Assembly (NCBI GenBank): GCA_020634755.1
Contig: JACKBC010000001.1
Span: 598,499-662,498 of the forward strand
Source of the DNA: Caldilineaceae bacterium
GTDB taxonomy: Bacteria; Chloroflexota; Anaerolineae; Caldilineales; Caldilineaceae
Direction of reading: 5' to 3'
Length of the DNA: 64,000 nucleotides
Position numbers and translations under genes: made by a program. Shown here one piece after another: positions 43,101-52,855 of this stretch. How positions within the stretch are numbered: the stretch's first letter is position 1; each line of letters starts with the position of its first letter. Under the pieces are notes generated by a model. The model ran no database searches. It was not told the DNA's origin and saw only the letters and a program-made list of their open reading frames with translations.

Positions 43101-45446
43101 TCGTCGCTCAACACGGCGGCGGGCGGCGATCTGGTTGAACTGCCGCTGGCGGTCAAGCCCTTTGCCGCGCCAGAGCGCGTGGCGGCCTCTGGCGCGGCCA
43201 GCCCCACGGCTTCGGAAACGTTCGACATGCCCTTTAACGCCGTGCACGACGCTTCGCAACTGACCATCCGGCTGGCGCCCTCGGTGGCGCTGGGGTTGCT
43301 GGACGATCTGGACGCCCTCATCGGCTATCCGTACGGCTGTGTCGAGCAGACCATGAGCCGGTTGCTGCCCAGCGTCGTGGCCGCGCAAGCCTATGCGCAA
43401 CTGGACGTGCCCAATCCCAAAGCCGAACAGATTCCAGAGATTGTGGCGCAGGGGTTGCAAAAGCTCTATGGCTTTCAACTGCCAGAGGGCGGTTGGGGCT
43501 GGTTTGCCGACGATGAGGCCGGTGCGTCCATTTCGACGTACGTACTGCTGGGGCTGGTCATGGTGGAAAAAGCGGGCTATCAGGTCGAAGCGCAGGTGCT
43601 GGACAATGGCTTTAGCTATTTGGACGATGCGCTTTCCAGTATAACGAACAGCAATACAATGGCCTATGCGCTTTACGTTAAGGCGCTGGCCGGGCGCGAC
43701 GATCTGAACGCCGCCCGCGCGCTCATGGCACAGCAAGCGCAGATGGACCCCTTTGGATTATCCATGCTGGCCCAGGCCCTGCATTTGGATGGTGACGATG
43801 CGGCCGCGCAAACCGTGGTGGATAAGCTGCTTGCCAAAGCCACGGACACCGGTTCTCTGGTCTATTGGCCCACCGAAGGCGAACGCGACTGGTATCACTG
43901 GCAATCTATTAGTTCTGCTGAAAAAAACACGGCGGCGGCCATTGGCGCGCTCACTGCGCTGCGCCCCAACGAAGTCAAATTGCCCAAGGCCGTGCGCTGG
44001 CTCATGCGTCAGCGCAACGGCAGCTACTATATGCCGGCCGGCTGGCGCGATACGCAAGCCACCGCTTTTGCCGTCCTGGGCTTGACCGACTATATCTTGA
44101 TTTCGGGTGAGCTAAACGCCAATTACGATTATACCGTGCGCCTCAACGACGCGGAGATTGCCCAAGGCCAGGTGACGCCGGCCACGGCGCGTCAACCCAT
44201 TGCGCCCATTGTGGTGGCGGGCGATGCGCTGCGTTTGGGGCTCAACGAGTTGACCATTGCGCGCACGGGCGATGCCCAGCAGCCGCCGCTCTATTACGCG
44301 ATAATGCTGCGCCAAGAGCTCTTTTATGATGGTTTTGCCCCACTCACATCTCTGGACCAAGGTCTTTCTATTGAGCGCACCTATGCATTGGTGGAAGGCC
44401 AGCCGCGCGCCGATGACGCGTTTAACAAGGGCGATCTGATTGCGGTGACGCTGACCGTAGAGGCGCAAACGGACATGGCGTATGTGCACATTACGTCGCC
44501 CAACCCGGCCGGCTTTGACCCATTGACCGACCAGATGAACGGCATTGCGTATGGGGACGAATGGTGGTGGCCGCGCTGGTTCGAGTGGGGCTACAATCGC
44601 AAAGATGTGCGCGATGACAGCGTCGATTTCTTTGTGACCCATCTCTACGCCGGTGAACACACATATACGTACCGCATGCGGGCTGCCCGCGCCGGAGACT
44701 TTAGCGCCTTGCCCGCCCAAGCGTATCCCATGTATGAAGAGGAAATCTGGGGGCGTTCGGCCAGCGCGCTGCTCAGCATCGAGCCCGAGACGCTGGTGCA
44801 GCGCCCCACGCTGGCCGGCGATGTGGATAACAATTGCCTCATCACCGAGTTTGATCTGCGTCAGGCTGCGGCGGCTTGGGGCGGCAGTAGTTCCATTAGC
44901 GACGTCGTGGCCGACGGCGTAGTCGATCTGAGCGACTTGGCCACCATTGCCGCCCGCCGCGGCGCCACCTGCACTGCCGACCGCGGTGGTCTCGGTTATG
45001 CCAGCGGGCAGGCCAACTTGGAGATGCGGCTGGTCAGCTTGCCCACGCAGGTTGGTGACCTCTTCCAAATGGAGATTCGGCTGGCCGCGGGCGCGGCGCC
45101 CACCGGTTTTGGCCTGCGCTTGAACTTTGCGCCAACCACCGTGCGCGCTGCCGGCGTTCATCTGGCGCCAGCGCTGTTGGCCGGGTTGCCCATGCAGACG
45201 TACATTGACAACGTGCAGGGCCAGGTGCGTTTGGGCGCCATGCATGCGCCCGCTCCGCTGGCTGTTGGCGACCTGTTGGCCACCATTGATTTTGTGGCGG
45301 CAGGGTCTGGTCAGGTGCAGCTCAGTGTGGACCAGGTGCAAGCATTGGATGCATCGGACCAGATGCTGAGCGGCTCAGCCCAGAGCGAACAAGGTGAGAT
45401 CACCGTGGCGCCACAGGCGATCCGGCTGCCGATTATTAAGCGATAG
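40197..45446 (+). CDS. Alpha-2-macroglobulin family protein with dockerin- and cohesin-like C-terminus
   Basis: A 1,749-residue secreted protease-trap-type protein. The start is ATG 40197, with AGGAGG upstream and a signal peptide (hydrophobic core about 22-40). The MG2 motif HTDRPIYRPG is near residue 268. Several MG beta domains and a Gly/Asn/Tyr-rich region lead to an A2M/thioester domain with the intact motif GCVEQ (Cys1048, Gln1051). The tail is unusual: residues about 1538-1595 contain two EF-hand-like loops (DVDNNCLITEFD and DVVADGVVDLSD) of dockerin type, followed by a cohesin-like domain to about 1740. No PbpC-like gene is adjacent, unlike in many proteobacteria. Attachment or complex formation on the surface is inferred. 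Confidence 0.9.
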   Translation: MQAAPPFRLDPPVTTRRLNRRHGSAIFVLALMLIGGSYLLANAQWSTINFGYNQAVQFVDPDGHNQIYLNVSNSTGAVDFALYPVTEAQFMGAYATLHDRNALPDTAGLTAINSWQVSYSGEGAYYGTSIKAALPSVPSGLYLLTAKEPNGEPAATLVVLSRQTLVVKTEPGGQVMVWASQLQSGAPISGMNITLHNAAGVPVGQSVTDANGVARLALADAELASLQNGLVVGQAGAQVTAVGFGWEWSSYIYYGYFGAPNRVHTVYLHTDRPIYRPGHTVNYAAILRRKNGRQYLTVDAATPVAATLRDARYNVVATQSLTPDQFGLVHGDFVLGDEPPLGTYRLELAVGSGDSAETFTQSFRVEEYRKPEYQVTVSATAPHAIAGDETTITVQADYFFGQPVANADVTLKVYRNTYRDNYYWWEWGYYDYYPSSYQEPVDELSGKTDANGQFYIPYMPISEAEYNTTYTFIATVTDALEQPIANSLSLPVYWNSSRLQMQTAKYGYRSTDSIVVDLAARGHDDVPVVNQQITVKVEQNYYNQDNQTIAQKQAVTDANGKTQVTFTNMPQGWYRMVATAMDDRGRTVITYRYLWIYDPADGNWWYYSNDELSISVDKESYAPGDTAQLLIQSRITDTVALVTLERDSVLQEIVVPLNGPVTTVDVAITADFAPNVFATVHLFKKMQQEENGPYWGRYGEAELIAARTELIVPATDQRLNVAITANAAQYGAGDSAELTLQVTDSAGNPVAANISLALVDEAIFALAADNAGDIFQTFHGRRGNRVSTFGSPTLVDMYGPTEVADPKSPTGTPAPTSVAPRDSSGENGVEPRRIFLDTAYWNPTLVTDAAGRAVITVPLPDNLTTWRVIARAVTLDTKVGEATTSLLVTQDIIAQPNLPRYGVLGDRFGVGLVGQNFSGAAITGQAELTAENLLLLDAGAQTLDLPNGGSQAAHWTAVASQIGVGTVTSSLNTAAGGDLVELPLAVKPFAAPERVAASGAASPTASETFDMPFNAVHDASQLTIRLAPSVALGLLDDLDALIGYPYGCVEQTMSRLLPSVVAAQAYAQLDVPNPKAEQIPEIVAQGLQKLYGFQLPEGGWGWFADDEAGASISTYVLLGLVMVEKAGYQVEAQVLDNGFSYLDDALSSITNSNTMAYALYVKALAGRDDLNAARALMAQQAQMDPFGLSMLAQALHLDGDDAAAQTVVDKLLAKATDTGSLVYWPTEGERDWYHWQSISSAEKNTAAAIGALTALRPNEVKLPKAVRWLMRQRNGSYYMPAGWRDTQATAFAVLGLTDYILISGELNANYDYTVRLNDAEIAQGQVTPATARQPIAPIVVAGDALRLGLNELTIARTGDAQQPPLYYAIMLRQELFYDGFAPLTSLDQGLSIERTYALVEGQPRADDAFNKGDLIAVTLTVEAQTDMAYVHITSPNPAGFDPLTDQMNGIAYGDEWWWPRWFEWGYNRKDVRDDSVDFFVTHLYAGEHTYTYRMRAARAGDFSALPAQAYPMYEEEIWGRSASALLSIEPETLVQRPTLAGDVDNNCLITEFDLRQAAAAWGGSSSISDVVADGVVDLSDLATIAARRGATCTADRGGLGYASGQANLEMRLVSLPTQVGDLFQMEIRLAAGAAPTGFGLRLNFAPTTVRAAGVHLAPALLAGLPMQTYIDNVQGQVRLGAMHAPAPLAVGDLLATIDFVAAGSGQVQLSVDQVQALDASDQMLSGSAQSEQGEITVAPQAIRLPIIKR

Positions 45447-45450
45447 AGAA

Positions 45451-45503
45451 CCTCCAAACAAAAAGCCCGCCGATGATTCATCGGCGGGCTTTTTGTTTGG
45501 AGG
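45451..45503. terminator. Near-perfect 53-base palindromic terminator
   Basis: The 26-base arms (45451-45476 and 45478-45503) are perfect complements separated by a single T. The AAAAAGCCCGCCGA / TCGGCGGGCTTTTT core gives a terminator in either direction. It begins within five bases of the macroglobulin stop. Confidence 0.88.
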
Positions 45504-45510
45504 TATTATT

Positions 45511-45593
45511 AGTGCACCGCAACGGTGTTGGCGATTCAGGCATCGGTCTCGATTCATGAATCCAGCCCAGTTTTGTGCCGTTGCGATCTACAG
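45511..45593 (-). repeat. Family C repeat (minus orientation)
   Basis: AGTGCACCGCAACGGTGTTGG...CCGTTGCGATCTACAG between the terminator and the DUF4013 stop. Confidence 0.8.
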
Positions 45594-45594
45594 A

Positions 45595-46302
45595 TTATAT
45601 TTGCGGCTGGGTCTTGGCCGCTAGCTGGCCGTAGATGTGGTGCTGGAAGAGTGATTGCACCAGCACCGACAGCGGAACGGTCACGATCAATCCCACCACG
45701 CACATAATAATGCCGGCAAGGAACGCCACCAGGCTGATCAGCATGGGCGCCACCAGCGTGATTAGCGCGGCCACAAGCACTTCGGCCAGGTTGTTGCGCG
45801 TCCAGTTCAGAATGGGCGTAAATTGGAGCGCGTCGGAAATTTTCTCGTTTTGGGCAAAGGCCAGCGTAAAACCGGGCGTCATGCCAGCCACAAAGAGCGC
45901 GTATAGCAGATAAAGACAGCCACCCAATGAGGCAAAAATGCCCGTAATGATTTCCGGGGCGCCGCCATTGCCGCCGGCTGCATCCAGCAAAAAGCCCAGG
46001 AAGCCAAACATCATGCTCAATAAGATCATGGGCAGCGCCCATATGATGCCCACGGCAATAAATTTCAAGCCCCGCTTCATATCATCGCCCCACTGATCCC
46101 ATTCAGGCAGTGGATGGGGTTGGCCGTCGCGCACGTTTTGCAACAGGCGAATGCTGTAGCCGGTCACAATGGCAAAGCCCAAAATGCCCACCAGAAAGAT
46201 AGATAGAATTGCGCTGGCCACCACGACGACCAGGCCCATGCCCATTTTTTCTTTCCAACGTGGGTCTTCTGTTATAAATGTAATTGCTTTGGCAATATCC
46301 AT
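45595..46302 (-). CDS. DUF4013-type membrane protein
   Basis: A 235-residue hydrophobic protein with about six predicted helices. A short amphipathic start (MDIAKAITFITEDPRW) precedes the first helix near residue 25. The motif PLPEWDQWGDDMKRGLKF between helices fits the DUF4013 family. The ATG at 46302 is chosen over an upstream one at 46356 because GAGG lies before it and the family starts this way. The function is unknown. A family C element lies just beyond its stop codon. Confidence 0.8.
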   Translation of the reverse strand: MDIAKAITFITEDPRWKEKMGMGLVVVVASAILSIFLVGILGFAIVTGYSIRLLQNVRDGQPHPLPEWDQWGDDMKRGLKFIAVGIIWALPMILLSMMFGFLGFLLDAAGGNGGAPEIITGIFASLGGCLYLLYALFVAGMTPGFTLAFAQNEKISDALQFTPILNWTRNNLAEVLVAALITLVAPMLISLVAFLAGIIMCVVGLIVTVPLSVLVQSLFQHHIYGQLAAKTQPQI

Positions 46303-46424
46303 TCGTTTCCTCACTTTGTCTGAACCAACATTACTCGAGCAGGCAATTATGCACACCCCGCACTTATATATGCAGTACGCAAAAATGAGGCGAAAGTTGC
46401 ATCCCCGCGGATTTTACGCGCAGT

Positions 46425-47705
<1,281 letters not shown>

Positions 47706-47745
47706 GGGCTTTGGCAAACTGCTTTAGTGGCGGCGATATCGTTAA

Positions 47746-47833
47746 ACTCACGTTACGCCGCGACAGCCAGTCTGCTAGAGAGAAACAGGAATGTCGGCTC
47801 GCCGAATTTCCACCAGGCTTGCGTAACATAAGT
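47746..47833 (+). repeat. Family B MITE-like repeat (copy 4)
   Basis: An 88-bp copy in the spacer between queG and tsaE, three bases from the tsaE stop. Confidence 0.85.
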
Positions 47834-47835
47834 CA

Positions 47836-48363
47836 TTAAGGCGCGGCGTTCAGGCGTTGCAAAAGGTGCTGGCTGTGGGGGCCTGCAGCCTGGAAATGTA
47901 GCGTACGCCCATTGGCGCTTGCACGGTCATAGCACAAGGTGACAAAGAGCGTGTCGGTCGGCAGCAGTTCGCGCAAGCGTTCTGCCCATTCAATAATGAG
48001 CACGGCGTGTTCTGTATCAAGCAGATCGTCAATGCCCAAGGTGTCGGCTTCCAGCATGGCGGCGTCGGCACTTTCACCCAGCCGGTAGCTGTCCATGTGG
48101 ATAAGCGCACCGTCCACGAGCGGATATTCGTTGACCAGCGTAAAGGTGGGGCTGGTGACCGGCCCCGAAACACCCATGCCTTCCGCAATGCCTTGCGTTA
48201 GCGTGGTTTTGCCTGCGCCCAATTCGCCACTGAGCGCAATAACAAATGCGCCTTCGCCGGCGTCCAACGAATCGCCGCGCAGTTGCTGAAGCAACAGGTA
48301 GCCCAATTGCCGGCCAATCTCGATAGTTTGGTTGCTCGATTCGCTGGATAGTTCAATGTGCAT
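47836..48363 (-). CDS. tsaE: tRNA threonylcarbamoyladenosine biosynthesis protein TsaE
   Basis: A 175-residue ATPase that works with TsaB and TsaD to make t6A37 in ANN-decoding tRNAs. The P-loop GELGAGKTT is at residues 46-54, and the family motifs SPTFTLVNEY and HMDSYRL follow, then IIEWAERL. Length is slightly above the usual 150, because of a longer C-terminus. No TsaB or TsaD gene is in the window. The ATG lies in a poor ribosome-binding context. Confidence 0.94.
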   Translation of the reverse strand: MHIELSSESSNQTIEIGRQLGYLLLQQLRGDSLDAGEGAFVIALSGELGAGKTTLTQGIAEGMGVSGPVTSPTFTLVNEYPLVDGALIHMDSYRLGESADAAMLEADTLGIDDLLDTEHAVLIIEWAERLRELLPTDTLFVTLCYDRASANGRTLHFQAAGPHSQHLLQRLNAAP

Positions 48364-48405
48364 CTTGCACTTCGTATGTAGGCGTTCAAAAATAAGTTGG
48401 CTACC

Positions 48406-48438
48406 AAACCCGTCAGGTCTGCGAGACCTGACGGGTTT
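48406..48438. terminator. Perfect palindrome between tsaE and the guanylyltransferase fusion
   Basis: AAACCCGTCAGGTCT and AGACCTGACGGGTTT, loop of three bases. It lies downstream of the minus-strand fusion gene. The core resembles the palindrome at 12838-12870. Confidence 0.65.
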
Positions 48439-48468
48439 AAATCGACAACCAAATTTACGGATAGATTC

Positions 48469-50973
48469 TTAGCTGTCCAGCATGTTGGTGATTTTCTGCT
48501 GATATAAAGTCATTAGTTCTTTGGCCCGCGCTTTATCTGCTGCTTCGGCGCTGATTTCAAATTGTGGCTTGTCGGGATTGGGCGTCACGTGCACCCATTC
48601 CGCTTCGTTCAAAACGAATTTAATGCCATCCAGCTTTTCGGTCTGTGTATTGTCGCACATCTCATTGAGCAGCCGCATGACCTTGCCCTTTAGTTCCCAT
48701 GGACAAGCCACCGGACCGCGCGCCAGGTTTACCGGGGGCAGGTAGGCCACAACTTGGCTGAGCGATAGTTCGCGCAAGGCCAGTTGTTGCAGCAGAAAGA
48801 CCGCGCCCATCATGCCGTCTATGGCCATCTGAAAGCCAGGAAATATATAGTTGCCCGTGCCGTCTACAGCCATTTGAATGGGTTCGGCTTCGTGGGCAAT
48901 CATAAGCGCCTGAATATCGTTGCGCGTGCGGATGACGTGACTCTTGTGCCAGCCGGCAATGGTTTCCAGCGCGTTGGGCATGGTCACCGGTGCGGCAACG
49001 GCGCGTCCCGAGCCGCCAAAAAGAGCTAGCTCGCACATGAGTTCCGCCGCCACAATTTCATCAATCATTTGGCCCTTTTCATCCACCAAAAAGAGCTTTT
49101 CGCCGCCCACATCTAGCTGAAAGCCCAAATCGGCTTCCACCGCTGTGACAATTTGCGCCACCTGCTGCAAATTGTCGTTAAAGCGTTCCTGAAGCATCGC
49201 GAGCTTGGATTCATCCACACGTGCGTTAAGCGGCACAACATCGACGCCCAGCTGCGTCAAAATGTCGGCCAACGCATCGGCAGCCAGCCCATGCGAATAG
49301 TCAATGACAATTTTGAAATGCGCCTGTCGAATGCGCTCGGTATCTACAAATTGCAAAAAGTCTTCTTGATACGCCTTAATGGGATTGATCTGATAGTCGA
49401 TGACGCCCATTTCATTGAGATAGGCGCGGCGGAAATCTTCCCGCGTAAAGATGCGCTCAATATCGCGTTCGGTTGTGCGGCTCAGGTTTAGACCGTTCTG
49501 ATCGATAAAACGAATATCGACCACGCGCTGGTCAAAGGGGCTCAGCCGGACGTGAATACCGGCCATAATATTGGGATTGTGATTGACAAAATGTCGCAGC
49601 ACGGGAATCGCCACCGAGTCGGTGTCCCACACATTGACGCCGGCCCCAGGGAGTCCACTGGTAATGGCGCGTTTTAACATGCGCGAACTGCGATGTGCAT
49701 CGCGGTTAATGGCCGCGTAGCTGCCCAATGGCAAGGTGGCGCCCAGCGCCGCGCCCAGCTTGGCGGCAAATTCGGGCGTCAGATCCACATTGACCACGCC
49801 AGAGACGCCAAAGCGGCCAAATAGGCCGCGCCGCCCTTGGCTGCCCCAGATGATGCTCTCTTTCACAATGGCGCCGGGTTCAATTTCCTTACGCGGCCAC
49901 AGCTTAACATTGGGGCTGATGACACAGCCTTCGCCTAAGCCGCAGTTGTCGCCAATTACCACGCCTTCCATGCCGACCACATGCGACTTGATGCTGCACT
50001 GCCGCGATATAACTACGCCGCGCAAATCGCACGATTCACCGATGTAGCAGTTGCGCCATACAATGCTGCGTTCAATCTGGGTGTAGTTGTCCACCACCGT
50101 GTAATCGCGGATGACCGAGGGGCCATTGATAAAGACATCGCCCTTGATCTTTACATGATTGCCTAGATAGATGGGGCCAAAAAGCTGGGCGCTGGGCGAA
50201 ATTTCCACATCTTCGCCCACCCAAACGCCGCCGCCAATATGTTCACCAATCGGGTTGGGCAATTCAACGCGCCCATTCAAAATATCGGCGTTGGCGCGGC
50301 GATACTCTTCAATTGTGCCCACGTCACACCAATATCCATCGGCAATGCAGCCATAGATGGGCATCTGCTGCTGGAGCATCAGCGGAAAGAGCTGTTTGGA
50401 AAAATCGTAATTTGTTTTATCGGGAATCAGATCAAGCACTTCCGGTTCCAGCACGTAAATGCCGGTGTTGACCGTATCCGAAATGACTTCGGCCCAACCG
50501 GGTTTTTCTAGAAACTGGAGGACGTGCCCTTCTTCATCTGTGACGATCACGCCATATTCCAGAGGATCGGGAACGCGCGCCAGCGTAATGGTGGCCATGG
50601 CGCCCTTTGCCTTATGAAATTGGACGATCTTGCGCAAGTCAAAATCGGTTAGCGCGTCGCCGCTGATGACCAAAAAGGTGTCGTCGATGTGGCGGGCGCC
50701 ATATTTGACGCTGCCGGCGGTGCCCAGCGGGGATTCCTCGACGGCGTAGGCCAGATTCATGCCCACGCTGCTGCCATCTTGGAAAAAATCTTGGATGACC
50801 GAGGCCAAATAGCGCAGGGTGACCACGGCATCTGAAATTTCGTGGCTTTTGAGCAGGTCAAACGCATGTCCGATAACTGGTTTGTTGACAATGGGGGCCA
50901 TGGGTTTGGGGCGGCCCACAGTGAGAGGACGCAAGCGGGAACCTTCGCCCCCGGCCATTACAACTGCGTGCAT
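48469..50973 (-). CDS. Mannose-1-phosphate guanylyltransferase / phosphomannomutase-like fusion
   Basis: An 834-residue protein. Residues 1-240 are a sugar-nucleotidyltransferase (GGEGSRLRPLT loop at 8-18, SGDALTDFD, EKPGWAEV). Residues about 250-370 form a left-handed beta-helix. The C-terminal ~450 residues have the phosphohexomutase fold, but the region where the phosphoserine motif T-A-S-H-N-P is expected reads HVRLSPFDQRVVD (about 470-485), so the catalytic serine is not apparent. The ATG at 50973 (CAGGAG upstream) is preferred to a start at 51000. Similar proteins with altered mutase domains are common in Actinobacteria and Chloroflexota. It probably supplies a nucleotide sugar for glycans; the mutase part may be structural. 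Confidence 0.85.
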   Translation of the reverse strand: MHAVVMAGGEGSRLRPLTVGRPKPMAPIVNKPVIGHAFDLLKSHEISDAVVTLRYLASVIQDFFQDGSSVGMNLAYAVEESPLGTAGSVKYGARHIDDTFLVISGDALTDFDLRKIVQFHKAKGAMATITLARVPDPLEYGVIVTDEEGHVLQFLEKPGWAEVISDTVNTGIYVLEPEVLDLIPDKTNYDFSKQLFPLMLQQQMPIYGCIADGYWCDVGTIEEYRRANADILNGRVELPNPIGEHIGGGVWVGEDVEISPSAQLFGPIYLGNHVKIKGDVFINGPSVIRDYTVVDNYTQIERSIVWRNCYIGESCDLRGVVISRQCSIKSHVVGMEGVVIGDNCGLGEGCVISPNVKLWPRKEIEPGAIVKESIIWGSQGRRGLFGRFGVSGVVNVDLTPEFAAKLGAALGATLPLGSYAAINRDAHRSSRMLKRAITSGLPGAGVNVWDTDSVAIPVLRHFVNHNPNIMAGIHVRLSPFDQRVVDIRFIDQNGLNLSRTTERDIERIFTREDFRRAYLNEMGVIDYQINPIKAYQEDFLQFVDTERIRQAHFKIVIDYSHGLAADALADILTQLGVDVVPLNARVDESKLAMLQERFNDNLQQVAQIVTAVEADLGFQLDVGGEKLFLVDEKGQMIDEIVAAELMCELALFGGSGRAVAAPVTMPNALETIAGWHKSHVIRTRNDIQALMIAHEAEPIQMAVDGTGNYIFPGFQMAIDGMMGAVFLLQQLALRELSLSQVVAYLPPVNLARGPVACPWELKGKVMRLLNEMCDNTQTEKLDGIKFVLNEAEWVHVTPNPDKPQFEISAEAADKARAKELMTLYQQKITNMLDS

Positions 50974-51060
50974 AGATACTCCTGAGAGGAAAGATAACAA
51001 GTCTTCGACGTCTGTCTGGCCAGGCAGTGACCGAATGGGTATGTTTATTCTGCAAAACGC

Positions 51061-51819
51061 CTAAACTGGTGGCCAGGGGTAATTCCGCTTGTAAGTCAGA
51101 GGGGCGGGATAGCTCTGCGCTTGCAAAAGCCGCTCCACACGATCGGCCAGAGCATAGAGTTCCGAACCATCTAAAAGCATTGTGAGCTTTTGCACCACCG
51201 GGCTATTGACCGTGCCCAGCAAATCGCAAAACGTGTCGAGGTCATCCAGCAGTTCCGGCTCAATGGCTTGACCGCTAAATTCCCAGATGACGGTGCGCAG
51301 CTTATATTCGGTGTGGAAGCAGATGCCGTGGTCAATGGCCCAAATTCGCATATCTGAACCGGCTAAACAATGACCACTTTTGCGATCGGCATTATTTACT
51401 ACATAGTCGAACAGGGCCAACTTGCGCAAGGCGTCTGCATAACGTGCGTCGCATTGGAAGGTGAAATAGTGCTCGCTGGCGTCGTGGTCAATATAAAATT
51501 GAACGCTGCCTATGCCGTGTTTTCCTCGGCGCAATACCGTGGGCGGCACCAAGTCCCAGCCCAGCGCATTGCTCACCACATAGGCCGCGGTTTCACGTTG
51601 GCAGAGCGTGCCGCTGGTAAAATCCCACAGCGGATTTTCTCCTTTGCGCGGCTTATAAACCCCCGGCACTTCCAAGTCGTCTAGCTGTACCGTAACCAGA
51701 AAGCTATAATTTGAACTGTATGGCAGCAGCCCTTTCTCTTTCATGTTGCCGTTTTGAAGTGTTTCTAAAACGGCCCGTTCGTCAATCTGGACTGGTTTTT
51801 CATCAGGTGGTGTAGACAT
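51061..51819 (-). CDS. SCO1664-family kinase-like protein
   Basis: A 252-residue protein of the phosphatidylinositol-kinase-like/HipA-related fold found in Actinobacteria and Chloroflexota as SCO1664. Recognisable segments are VYKPRKGENPLWDF (nucleotide-binding lysine), LFDYVVNNADRKSGHC (catalytic-loop-like, with N and D) and IWAIDHGICF (the DHG metal site). The ATG at 51819 is chosen over one at 51882 that overlaps the DUF3090 gene. It lies 20 bases after the DUF3090 gene on the same strand. Substrate unknown; kinase activity is inferred from the motifs. Confidence 0.82.
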   Translation of the reverse strand: MSTPPDEKPVQIDERAVLETLQNGNMKEKGLLPYSSNYSFLVTVQLDDLEVPGVYKPRKGENPLWDFTSGTLCQRETAAYVVSNALGWDLVPPTVLRRGKHGIGSVQFYIDHDASEHYFTFQCDARYADALRKLALFDYVVNNADRKSGHCLAGSDMRIWAIDHGICFHTEYKLRTVIWEFSGQAIEPELLDDLDTFCDLLGTVNSPVVQKLTMLLDGSELYALADRVERLLQAQSYPAPLTYKRNYPWPPV

Positions 51820-51839
51820 ATGAAAGCGTAATAAAAATC

Positions 51840-52394
51840 TCAGAAAACTACTGGTACGGAATGGCCATCGCGCCGGGGACAAAAGTGACCCGCGCGGTTA
51901 ATGGGGCGATTGCACAGGGGGCAAACGGGACGCCCCTGCGATACGACTTCCAACGCATGTTCGCCCAGCGCACGCATTTGGCTGCGCGTGGCCACCATGC
52001 GTGCCACTGGCACCCGTTCATCATCTGGGTCCAGCACCGAGCCACTCTCTTCCGAAAAGACGAGCGCTTTGGCAATCAGCCATATCATATCGTCCTGTTC
52101 GTCATAGCCCAAAATGAGCTGACCAATCCGAAACGTAGGCTCAATAGGATGTTCTAAATGTAAAGGGAGATCGTCGACGGATGTAGAATCAAGATGGGGG
52201 AATTTTTGTTCCAGCTCTTCCAATAACTGGAGGAGATTGATGGCGAGATTGGTCACTTCTTCCTTTTCCAGCACCAAATTCAGCACTTCGTGGCGAGCAC
52301 TGCCCTGGATGAAAAAGGTGCGCGCGCCAGGTTCGCCAATGGCATCGGCTATTATGTGGTGAACAGGGTTAAGGTCGTACGTAAATTGTGTCAT
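51840..52394 (-). CDS. DUF3090-family protein
   Basis: A 184-residue cytoplasmic protein. The N-terminal part (GEPGARTFFIQG, then LVLEKEEVTNLA) and the C-terminal zinc-like motif CPLCNRPINRAGHFCPRRDGH, in two parts, are characteristic of DUF3090. In Actinobacteria it is almost always next to an SCO1664-like gene and a histidine-phosphatase gene (from memory). The same three are here, with the phosphatase about 640 bases upstream. The function is unknown; a modular phospho-transfer pathway with the two neighbours is conceivable. Confidence 0.85.
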   Translation of the reverse strand: MTQFTYDLNPVHHIIADAIGEPGARTFFIQGSARHEVLNLVLEKEEVTNLAINLLQLLEELEQKFPHLDSTSVDDLPLHLEHPIEPTFRIGQLILGYDEQDDMIWLIAKALVFSEESGSVLDPDDERVPVARMVATRSQMRALGEHALEVVSQGRPVCPLCNRPINRAGHFCPRRDGHSVPVVF

Positions 52395-52422
52395 AGCAAC
52401 TTGCTACTTTATTAAGACTTGT

Positions 52423-52454
52423 ATGATTGCGGTTGTGCCGCGCACAGCACCATC
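52423..52454 (-). repeat. Family D hairpin (minus orientation)
   Basis: GATTGCGGTTGTGC and GCACAGCACCATC form an imperfect hairpin, 30 bases upstream of the DUF3090 start. Confidence 0.45.
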
Positions 52455-52656
52455 GTACAAGCACTAAGGCCGGTTAGGATTTAGTGCGCTTATGAAGGTA
52501 AAAAATAATTCAGTATCAGAAGCCGAGTTTTTGTCAAAAACCCAGTTTTTCATTCTATCGAAACAATTTATGAATGTTCATTAACGCTTGGGCATATTGA
52601 CAATCGGGAAATGCCACGGATAAATCGAGCGACTAACCGTGAAATGCCAACGAAAC

Positions 52657-52768
52657 CTAGTGTTCTATCAATCGTGTTTTGATAGAATTTATAAGTAGTC
52701 AGAACACCAATGTCTCGGCGAGCATGAATTGATGGAAATTCGTTATGAATGCTTGCCGAGACACTAGT
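52657..52768. repeat. Nested palindrome with two hairpins
   Basis: Outer arms CTAGTGT and ACACTAG enclose a hairpin TTCTATCAA/TTGATAGAA (52662-52686) and a longer one TGTCTCGGCGAGCAT/ATGCTTGCCGAGACA-like (52711-52763). It resembles a small mobile or structured element; no other copy was noticed. Confidence 0.55.
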
Positions 52769-52786
52769 TGCTGGTTGACTGACACA

Positions 52787-52855
52787 TTTAATCTTTTCAC
52801 CCGCTTTAATCTTTTCACCCGCTTTAATCTTTTCACCCGCTTTAATCTTTTCACC
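52787..52855 (+). repeat. Tandem 18-mer (three full and one partial copies)
   Basis: TTTAATCTTTTCACCCGC repeats from 52787 with an 18-base period, the last copy truncated at CACCGCC. Confidence 0.9.

Noticed and set aside
44112..45341. Second long minus-strand frame in the macroglobulin gene
   Set aside because: Same reason; Gln/Arg/His-rich composition and no motifs.
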